From positions 1 through 5,815 of the forward strand of contig CANNLO010000312.1 in assembly GCA_947505055.1 (NCBI GenBank): DNA of 5,815 bases, written 5' to 3'. The DNA is from Methylococcaceae bacterium. GTDB taxonomy: Bacteria > Pseudomonadota > Gammaproteobacteria > Methylococcales > Methylomonadaceae. This document shows, piece by piece, positions 1 to 5,815 of the stretch. The first letter of the stretch is position 1. Every line of letters begins with the position of its first letter. The notes under the pieces are model-generated. The model did no database searches. It worked only from the letters and a program-made list of their open reading frames with translations, and was not told the DNA's origin. A program made the position numbers and the translations under genes.

Positions 1-465
1 ATCCGTCATTAAACGGTCTACCTGGCTGGGCGGCGGTGCCATGTGCATCAATTGCTTATCACTATAAACACCAACACCAGACTTCCGCCAATTACCTGCA
101 TCATCAACCAAGCCATGCATCAAGCTACTATGTGCAGCCAATAAGTCTGAAACATTATAGGGTTGCCAATTGGGCATCTTTTCATAAGCCGCAAACGCGT
201 TATGCACTTCCTGTATTTCACGGGGCAAACCCAATACCCGCTTGCCATCCAGTACCGCCGTCACTTGTTCAAGGGTCAAACTATTATGTTCAATCGCCAG
301 TGACGCCTGAATAGTACGAATGCGATTTCCTCGACGTAATTGCGGAGAAAAAGTCTCATCGGAATTACCCAGCAATGCACTCCAACGGCCGAGTTGTTCA
401 CTAATATCGGCAACCAAGGTCAGAATATCCGATGTGATTTGGAAAGGCGGTTGATAGGCTGGCAT
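1..465 (-). CDS. Fic-family protein, N-terminal 155 residues (continues beyond the left edge)
   Basis: Fic proteins usually transfer AMP, or another nucleotide or phosphate group, onto hydroxyl side chains of target proteins. The open frame begins ATG at 465 (MPAYQPPFQITSDIL) and stays open to base 1 without a stop. It shows the N-terminal inhibitory-helix region of class II Fic proteins: RGNRIRTIQASLAIEHN at 45-61, with Ser55 and Glu59 of the S/TxxxE motif. LTLEQVTAVLDGKRVLG (63-79) and PREIQEVHNAFAAYE (81-95) follow. The Fic core then begins with DLLAAHSSLMHGLVDDAGNWR at about 107-127, VGVY at 131-134 and HMAPPPSQV at 141-149. The catalytic HPFxxGNGR motif would come some 40 residues later, outside the window, so activity cannot be judged. 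Related proteins are usually about 350-380 residues. The start lies 5 bases after the ariB stop with no clear Shine-Dalgarno sequence, which suggests coupled translation. An in-frame TTG at 492-490 is less likely because homologues begin near the YxPPF-type sequence. The target is unknown. Confidence 0.9.
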   Translation of the reverse strand, partial: MPAYQPPFQITSDILTLVADISEQLGRWSALLGNSDETFSPQLRRGNRIRTIQASLAIEHNSLTLEQVTAVLDGKRVLGLPREIQEVHNAFAAYEKMPNWQPYNVSDLLAAHSSLMHGLVDDAGNWRKSGVGVYSDKQLMHMAPPPSQVDRLMTD

Positions 466-470
466 TCGAC

Positions 471-1283
471 TTATAAACCCATTTTTTGCCAAAGTGGAGT
501 CAGATCATCTGGAACAGGTAAGGTACTAAAAATAGATTGCTGACGATGGTTAGCTGATTTCTGACCAAGAAGATCATTAAGCAGAGGATTAACAACCCGC
601 TCGTAAAATAATTTTCCGTGAAAACAGTGCTTAAACTGATCATTTTCACTTTGATCAGAAACAGCGGTCAAAGCTTGCTGATATTGCTGCCAGATTTGCT
701 CAGGCTCTAAAAAAATGTGCCATTCCATCAGCTTCTGTTTGATTTCTTCATCATTAGCTGCAATGTCAGGATCAAGTAAGGCTTCTTTAAATCCTAAAGA
801 GCGCAAACCTTCCCACAATGGATTAATCACCGCCCATAGTGCGCCATGACAACGCCATCGTACCAAGTCAGCTTTAATGGCTTGATTTAATGCCTCTACT
901 CCGCCCGTAATTTTTGCCTGCTGTTTTGTGGGTAAAGCCAGCCAAAGCTCTTCAGGCACTATCAAATAGTTTTCAATACAATAACGAGGTAAAACCCATA
1001 GGTTGTTAATTTCACTTTGAATATCATGAATTTTTTGCTGTGACCACTCATCGCGGTCAACCACGCCAATCCAATTATGTTCCTTTTTGGTAATAGCCAG
1101 AACTTCGGATTTTTTTCTTGCCTCTGCAACCACCCAGTGATTTTCCCAATCAGGATGAGCCCTAGTTAAAAAACTTTTAAAGGCATTAATATCATCTACA
1201 CCTTCTACAATCAGCGCCCGTTTTTGAGCATTACATATGTACTGCTGGCGTATCTCCTGAATACGATCATCCGTCTTACTCAT
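471..1283 (-). CDS. ariB: DUF4435 TOPRIM-fold protein, AriB-like effector of a PARIS-like system
   Basis: This is a 270-residue soluble protein with the DUF4435 pattern of a TOPRIM-type metal site. LIVEGVDD at 24-31 supplies Glu27 and Asp30/31. VVDRDEW at 74-80 supplies the acidic DRD. IENYL follows at 103-107, and a family-like HGK lies at 222-224. In characterised PARIS systems AriB is a toxic nuclease, shown to cut host tRNA(Lys), that stops growth once freed from AriA. A glutamate near residue 26 is essential there, as I recall, and Glu27 sits in the equivalent place. All expected acidic residues are present, so the protein looks active. The start ATG at 1283 overlaps the ariA stop as ATGA, with GGAG ten bases upstream, suggesting coupled translation and fixed stoichiometry with the ATPase. 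The stop is TAA at 473-471. Codons 56-58 contain a run of seven A. Family assignment is firm, while nuclease activity and the tRNA target are inferred. Confidence 0.82.
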   Translation of the reverse strand: MSKTDDRIQEIRQQYICNAQKRALIVEGVDDINAFKSFLTRAHPDWENHWVVAEARKKSEVLAITKKEHNWIGVVDRDEWSQQKIHDIQSEINNLWVLPRYCIENYLIVPEELWLALPTKQQAKITGGVEALNQAIKADLVRWRCHGALWAVINPLWEGLRSLGFKEALLDPDIAANDEEIKQKLMEWHIFLEPEQIWQQYQQALTAVSDQSENDQFKHCFHGKLFYERVVNPLLNDLLGQKSANHRQQSIFSTLPVPDDLTPLWQKMGL

Positions 1284-2347
1284 TGCTGCTCAACTCCGGA
1301 TTTAAGCTCAATGCGCTTTCCCTGGTTTTCATAGCGATGCCAGACATCAACCGCATGGGAGGTGATAATCAATTGACCGTCGCGCTCTTTAACCAATTGC
1401 TCAATATTAGCTAACAAAGAGCCAATTAATGAGGGATGCAGATAAAGATCTGGCTCATCAATCAACACAATGCCGCCTTTTTGCATCCACCGACTAATCA
1501 GATAAATCAAAATTAACACCTGATGCTCACCCGCACTCAGTTCATCAATAGAATGACTGATACCACGATGACCTTTAAGTTTGACTCTCAAGCGACCTTC
1601 TCCTGGTTTTATATCTGGATCAATTTCTTTACCAGATAAAAACTGATTAAGATTACGGATAACCTCGTGATATTTATGTAACTGTGATGTCTTTAAATTG
1701 ATTAACGATGCTTCCAGTTGACCCTGCCAGTCTTCAGTCACCGCATACTTAGTTAACCAACGTTGAGATAAGGCATCAGGTAATGACTCAGACACATTAC
1801 GCTTAGGAGCTACCCATCGTCGTTCTTCAGCGTCTAAGTAGATTAAATTGGGAGCATCCACTTTGTCATGAGTCAAAATTAAGCGTTTACGGCTTTCAGC
1901 CCATTGATTTAAAAAATCATCATTATCTAATCTGAAGTCTAAGAAACGTCTTTTGTTATCATTTCCAACCATCTCACCCGCTAACCAAGTCACTTCAGAT
2001 GGGTTTTTAAAAAGCTGCTCATTAACCCAATCTTGTGTACCAACAATCAATCCAACAGGATGATTATAAAAAGGCTGAATTCCGTCAAAGACCACAGCAA
2101 TTCCATCCCATTGTTGCAACCAGGCTCTGGCCTTATGCGTTTTCGGTAGAACTTTGCGCTGATCCAACCAGTAACCCGCAGCATCCCACAGCATAGCTAT
2201 TGAACGCAGTACGGTTGATTTACCACAACCATTGGGGCCTGTTAATAAAACCTTAGACTCAACTTCTTCAGTCCAATCATTGATAAACGAAATTGGACTA
2301 TCCGCTAACGGACCTACACCTTTTGTGTAAATGGCTAAAATTTTCAT
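1280..2347 (-). CDS. ariA: ABC/SMC-type ATPase, AriA-like subunit of a PARIS-like system
   Basis: This is a 355-residue soluble ATPase with a complete ABC-type site: Walker A GPNGCGKS at 37-44 (Lys43), signature LSAGE at 270-274, Walker B VLIDEP at 294-299 (Asp297, Glu298), a LHP element at 303-305, and an H-loop ITSH at 328-331. The block NLIYLDAEERRW in the middle resembles AAA_15/AAA_21-type defence ATPases. There is no signal peptide, membrane segment or long coiled coil. Pairing with a downstream DUF4435 gene is the PARIS architecture. There AriA is the ATP-dependent sensor that holds AriB and releases it when a phage anti-restriction protein such as Ocr is bound. I choose ATG at 2347, which has AGGAG eight bases upstream and overlaps the pglX stop as TGATG. 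An in-frame TTG at 2350 is a worse start. The protein is shorter than the PARIS AriA proteins I recall (over 400 residues), so the PARIS name is probable rather than certain. Another split OLD-like ATPase/TOPRIM system is the main alternative. Confidence 0.8.
   Translation of the reverse strand: MKILAIYTKGVGPLADSPISFINDWTEEVESKVLLTGPNGCGKSTVLRSIAMLWDAAGYWLDQRKVLPKTHKARAWLQQWDGIAVVFDGIQPFYNHPVGLIVGTQDWVNEQLFKNPSEVTWLAGEMVGNDNKRRFLDFRLDNDDFLNQWAESRKRLILTHDKVDAPNLIYLDAEERRWVAPKRNVSESLPDALSQRWLTKYAVTEDWQGQLEASLINLKTSQLHKYHEVIRNLNQFLSGKEIDPDIKPGEGRLRVKLKGHRGISHSIDELSAGEHQVLILIYLISRWMQKGGIVLIDEPDLYLHPSLIGSLLANIEQLVKERDGQLIITSHAVDVWHRYENQGKRIELKSGVEQQ
1294..1297 (-). promoter_or_regulatory. Probable ribosome binding site of the ariB-like gene
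   Basis: GGAG lies near the 3' end of the ATPase gene, ten bases before the ATG at 1283. The spacing is slightly long and the site is short, so coupling through the ATGA overlap probably contributes to initiation. Confidence 0.5.
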
Positions 2348-5300
2348 CAACTATTCTCCTTCGAACCAGTCACAGCCTTTACGTCAACCAACAAATCACC
2401 AAACTTGCCATAGTTTACCTTTACGCCTTCATCCAGATCGATCTTGATGCGCATGTCAGCATAGTGTTTAAGCTTGTCATCGAACGCTCGCAGTTCGGAT
2501 TGCTTTTTCTCAAGGGCAACCAGGTCTTTCTTTAATCGAGTGGCTTCAGTAGTACTGGCGTCTTCCATTTGCTTGTTTAGCTGTAAAGCAAAGGAGTCAT
2601 ATTTGCCAAGTAAAGGCGTGACATATTCAGTACGCATCCGCGACAACGTGCTTTCATTATAGCGGTGCAAGTAAACCAAGCATTCAAAGCCTTTTTGCTT
2701 GCCTGAGCTAAATAGCCAATAGATAGGGCGTTTTTTGTAAGTTTTGAGGTGGTCTTTATAGAATTGGGTCGATAAATAGCGGCGAACTGTTTCAAGACTG
2801 CTTTCTGATTTCTTTGGCTTTAGTGTGCTTATACACAGACTTTCGCCCACAAAATCAAGGTTTGTTTGTAGATTTTCTTCACCCCACACTGTCCGCACAA
2901 AGTCTCGGAAACGGTTAGTTACATCATCTTTAAACCATTCCTGGTCAGTAAGCGGAATAATGCCGTCGTCATCTGGCAAGAAATAGTTTGTGTCCTTATT
3001 ATTATAAATTTTGTCGAAATCGATATTCCCAGAATGAGCATAAATCAAGCCAGGTTTATCTATACGGTATCGTCCCATCATACAGCCGAGGGTGTAGCTA
3101 ATCAATTCAACCATGGTATCGGATTGAAAGCGTTGAGTGAGTTCTTCATCAGACAGGTTCCCGCCATAGCGGTATTTTGAGTTGATTGTCAGGGTGATCT
3201 GTTCCAACGGAACATCAGCTTTGAGCTCTTCTTGCAAACCGTAAGTGTCAATGAAGATACGATTATTTTCTTGTTCGAGGCGTTGCACTTCAAAGATTGT
3301 TTGGTGGTTTTTAGCTTTCCATTGACTAAAGCATTGTATAATTTTATCTGATATAGCTAGGACATTGGTTTTTTCATGTAAACCAACATTGTTGACTTCA
3401 GATTGGTGGGTTCCTCTATCGATACCTAGAATTAATGGATTCTTCTTGAAATCCCAAGAAATTTCATAGCTATCCCAATCCTGCTTTGCACTTGAGGTCA
3501 ATTGATCAATGTGCTGAAACGAAAAATCATTAATAACTTTTAGTGGTAGCTTAGATACAACTCCACCATTAAAATCTAAGGTGGGAGCAAGAGCTGCCAA
3601 GTAATAATGTGCAACCTTGGAGTTTAGTAGCCCTAAGAGAATATTCTTCTGGGACGCATCTTCAGGAAAAAGCATTTGTCCTTTTGTATCAAACAAGGAA
3701 CCATAGCCGTTATCACGAAGAGAGAAATCTGCCGACGATAAGGAGGACCATGTAAGACCATTTTTAAAGTAAAAATCTTGATTCCAACATTTTGAATTAT
3801 TGGCTGTTATCTTTCCAGCATCGAGATCGATACGCTTCCTATGTTTGATGTCATATCCATCGTTTTCCCAGTTGATTGAATAATCTTTATTGCCATACCA
3901 CTTTCTATAGCCGCCTCCTTTATTATGAGGGAACCATTTACCTCCCGAATAAACTGATTCATTTCTCGATTTGCATTCTGGAATAAATTTCTCCCAGCTA
4001 ACTTCATGCCAATATCTCAGAAATAAATCATTGCCCCCTGTTTGAAGCCCTGCTCTGAAGGTAGCAGACTGATTTATTGGTGGAAATTTGAATGTGTTGT
4101 AAGCTGTTTCACTCATCCAATACGCGATAGGACTACCAGGAATTTTCTTAAAGTCGTCTTGATTTGTTTGGTGATAGATATTTTCTTTGTTTACCAATGC
4201 AAGACGCTTTATATTTTCATTACCTTCAATCAAACGAAAAAATGTTGGTCGATAATATGAAATATGATTCTTAGCCAAGACAAATGCTGTCGTTTGGACT
4301 ACTTCGCCCGATATTTGCCCGAAAGCTCGCGCACCTAAATGCGCCATTGTGATAAAGACATGTGTATTCAGAAGCTTTTCACGTATGGTTTGATAACTGG
4401 ATAAAAACATCCAGCTTTGCATATTTACCTGAGCGTTGTAACCGTTATCTTTAAGCAGATCAAAAGCCCTCTCCATAAACATAGCAAACAAATCCGACTT
4501 ACTATCTGGAAAATATTTTTGAGCAAATACCTTTAAATCCCCATTCATTCCCTTACCGCCCATATACGGTGGATTAGCTACTGCCGCATCATACTGCTGC
4601 GCTAACAACCAAGCCTGTTTTACATAAGGCAATAACACTGTTGCAGCCAGTTTTTGATAACTGTCGCCCTTCCCAATCAGAGGTAGCAGTTGGTTTTTTA
4701 AATCATGCAAAAAATCAGCTTTATCATGAGGAACCTGGATTAACGAGCCAAAGGTTTTCGCCTGTTCAAACAGGACTAAAACGCTCTCCAAGGTTGTATA
4801 GTCGACATCATCCACCACATCAATCAAATTACTCTGGGCATCATCAAAAATGGACTCGGTTGTACCGATTTGTATGACATTATTTAAATCCAACTTGCGC
4901 CATAATTCGGGCAAGTTTAAATCTTGAGTGGATTGAAGCGCTAAAACATTAAGCTTGATGTCACGCGTAAAAATCCGCTTATCATCAGCCCTGGCTTTCA
5001 TCATTAACGCAAAGCCAGCCAACTGGGCTGCTCTATCGTCAATATCCAAACCAAATATATTATTTTCCAGAATTAGCTTTGGAATATCTCGACTACGATA
5101 GCCACGTTCTTCATAAATGGCTTTGAGTACATCATAAGCCTCAACAAGGATATGACCTGAACCACAGGCAGGATCGATAACCTTGATAGACTCAGGTTCT
5201 ATGCATGTCGGAGTGATTGCGGCTAAAGCGGTTATTACTGAGGCTTCTTGCTCAGCGGGCTCAATGTAATACTCCATCTGACCCTTCAGACCGGAGTCGG

Positions 5301-5815
5301 GATAGGTCATCAGCCATTGCCTACCAACTGAGTTCTGCACCAGATATTTAACAATCCAGTTCGGTGTAAACAACTGGGTGGCGGCGGGAATATCTTCACT
5401 TTTTACGACACTGCCAATGACCTGATCTTTCTTCTCGGAGATATAGAACTGGTACAGCCAACCAATAATTTCGACCTGTTCCCAGTCTTCCTCTGGAATA
5501 CCATCCACCAGGCCACGTAAAATTGAGTCAGTCCGGATCAGGTTGTCGGGCAACAATAATTCTGTTTCATCGTCCAAGGCTTCAAACAGGAATGGCATGG
5601 CTTTATGTAGTTGATGACATTGCCCCAGGAGCAAATGACGATAGAGTTCTTCATCCTTGTTGCCTGCCAGTTTCAATTCAACAATATGATTACGATCCAG
5701 ACCCAATGCTTCAGCGGCATCCTGAGCATGATCAAGTATTTCGAAACTATTACCCTTTTCCGGATGCGACAAAACACGCAGGCCATGTTCCAGATAATCC
5801 GTCTTTAATTCCATA
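2347..5815 (-). CDS. pglX: BREX adenine-specific DNA methyltransferase PglX (BrxX), 5' end cut by the window edge
   Basis: PglX is the methyltransferase and sequence-specificity protein of type I BREX. It methylates adenine in a non-palindromic host motif and is also needed for phage exclusion, working in the cytoplasm with BrxB, BrxC and PglZ. The visible 1155 residues (numbered from the Met at 5814) contain the SAM-binding motif DPACGSG at 214-220, FGLDID at 254-259 and the catalytic NPPY of a gamma-class N6-adenine methyltransferase at 414-417. A family-typical stretch, TDSILRGLVDGIPEEDWEQ, covers about 95-113. Residues from about 520 onward are the probable target-recognition half. A charged helical segment lies near 1076-1118, and the end carries VKVNYGKFG. 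The Met at 5814 is probably internal: homologues, as I remember them, have about 95 more residues before the equivalent RYMEL, and position 5815 fits a TAT codon before this Met. The frame is intact to TGA at 2349-2347, which overlaps the next gene by one base. The recognised motif cannot be read from sequence. Confidence 0.97.
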   Translation of the reverse strand, partial: MELKTDYLEHGLRVLSHPEKGNSFEILDHAQDAAEALGLDRNHIVELKLAGNKDEELYRHLLLGQCHQLHKAMPFLFEALDDETELLLPDNLIRTDSILRGLVDGIPEEDWEQVEIIGWLYQFYISEKKDQVIGSVVKSEDIPAATQLFTPNWIVKYLVQNSVGRQWLMTYPDSGLKGQMEYYIEPAEQEASVITALAAITPTCIEPESIKVIDPACGSGHILVEAYDVLKAIYEERGYRSRDIPKLILENNIFGLDIDDRAAQLAGFALMMKARADDKRIFTRDIKLNVLALQSTQDLNLPELWRKLDLNNVIQIGTTESIFDDAQSNLIDVVDDVDYTTLESVLVLFEQAKTFGSLIQVPHDKADFLHDLKNQLLPLIGKGDSYQKLAATVLLPYVKQAWLLAQQYDAAVANPPYMGGKGMNGDLKVFAQKYFPDSKSDLFAMFMERAFDLLKDNGYNAQVNMQSWMFLSSYQTIREKLLNTHVFITMAHLGARAFGQISGEVVQTTAFVLAKNHISYYRPTFFRLIEGNENIKRLALVNKENIYHQTNQDDFKKIPGSPIAYWMSETAYNTFKFPPINQSATFRAGLQTGGNDLFLRYWHEVSWEKFIPECKSRNESVYSGGKWFPHNKGGGYRKWYGNKDYSINWENDGYDIKHRKRIDLDAGKITANNSKCWNQDFYFKNGLTWSSLSSADFSLRDNGYGSLFDTKGQMLFPEDASQKNILLGLLNSKVAHYYLAALAPTLDFNGGVVSKLPLKVINDFSFQHIDQLTSSAKQDWDSYEISWDFKKNPLILGIDRGTHQSEVNNVGLHEKTNVLAISDKIIQCFSQWKAKNHQTIFEVQRLEQENNRIFIDTYGLQEELKADVPLEQITLTINSKYRYGGNLSDEELTQRFQSDTMVELISYTLGCMMGRYRIDKPGLIYAHSGNIDFDKIYNNKDTNYFLPDDDGIIPLTDQEWFKDDVTNRFRDFVRTVWGEENLQTNLDFVGESLCISTLKPKKSESSLETVRRYLSTQFYKDHLKTYKKRPIYWLFSSGKQKGFECLVYLHRYNESTLSRMRTEYVTPLLGKYDSFALQLNKQMEDASTTEATRLKKDLVALEKKQSELRAFDDKLKHYADMRIKIDLDEGVKVNYGKFGDLLVDVKAVTGSKENS
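2356..2360 (-). promoter_or_regulatory. Ribosome binding site deciding the ariA-like start
   Basis: AGGAG lies inside the last codons of pglX, eight bases before the ATG at 2347. This near-ideal spacing supports that ATG over the in-frame TTG at 2350, and makes the TGATG junction a stop/start overlap where terminating ribosomes can reinitiate. Confidence 0.75.

Noticed and set aside
36..314. Plus-strand open frame of 92 codons
   Set aside because: It lies opposite the Fic coding frame, has low-complexity His/Tyr/Ser-rich content and resembles no family. It is an antisense shadow.
340..543. Plus-strand open frame of 67 codons
   Set aside because: It runs antisense across the ariB/fic junction without recognisable features, while the minus-strand genes there are well supported.
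2348..2350. TTG one codon upstream as the start of the ATPase gene
   Set aside because: The adjacent ATG at 2347 is a better start codon with ideal spacing to AGGAG. The TTG adds only one residue.
2293..2662. Plus-strand open frames across the pglX/ATPase junction
   Set aside because: Both are antisense to confirmed coding sequence and show no conserved motifs. The hydrophobic stretches come from reading the complement of the real genes.
2577..2795. Minus-strand 72-codon frame inside pglX
   Set aside because: It is a different reading frame of a gene whose protein is clearly conserved there.
3807..4007. Minus-strand 66-codon frame inside pglX
   Set aside because: It is an out-of-frame overlap with the pglX recognition region, with no motif or independent ribosome binding site.
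5812..5814. Met at 5814 as the true start of PglX
   Set aside because: Family members have about 95 residues before this point, and the base at 5815 fits the preceding TAT of a conserved RYMEL. The gene simply continues past the edge.
1..5815. CRISPR array, IS element, tRNA, terminator or phase-variable tract controlling pglX
   Set aside because: No repeated units, terminal inverted repeats, cloverleaf, GC-rich hairpin followed by T-run between genes, or long homopolymer in pglX was seen. Almost all sequence is coding.

Overview
The window is the interior of a type I BREX phage-defence operon, read entirely from the minus strand (transcription runs from position 5815 toward position 1). The composition is moderately AT-rich, and the proteins, especially PglX, most resemble gammaproteobacterial homologues as I remember them. 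I therefore infer a gammaproteobacterium of moderate GC, but the sequence does not identify a genus. Such loci usually sit in defence islands on chromosomes, integrative elements or plasmids. Nothing in this window shows which applies here.

Layout in order of transcription: (1) pglX (brxX), the BREX adenine methyltransferase and specificity protein, positions 5815-2347. Its first ~95 codons lie beyond the right edge. (2) A compact ABC/SMC-type ATPase, 2347-1280, overlapping pglX by one base (TGATG). (3) A DUF4435/TOPRIM protein, 1283-471, overlapping the ATPase gene by four bases (ATGA). (4) The first 155 codons of a Fic-family protein, 465-1, starting after a 5-base gap and running off the left edge. 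Essentially every base is coding on one strand. There is no intergenic space, terminator, tRNA, IS element or CRISPR array. The core BREX genes brxA, brxB, brxC, pglZ and brxL are not in view. From usual type I BREX gene order, brxC is expected to the right and pglZ somewhere to the left.

Genes 2 and 3 match the domain architecture of PARIS (AriA ATPase plus AriB DUF4435 TOPRIM nuclease), an abortive-infection system activated by phage anti-restriction proteins such as the DNA mimic Ocr. Ocr also inhibits BREX. A PARIS-like pair directly behind pglX therefore makes sense as a backup that fires when a phage disables BREX. The same nesting is known in some Salmonella BREX loci, so it is not new in itself. 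The added Fic gene, apparently co-translated with the PARIS-like pair, is the least expected part. It makes the insert a possible three-gene accessory module (ATPase, TOPRIM nuclease, Fic transferase) within a BREX operon. Whether the three work together is inference.
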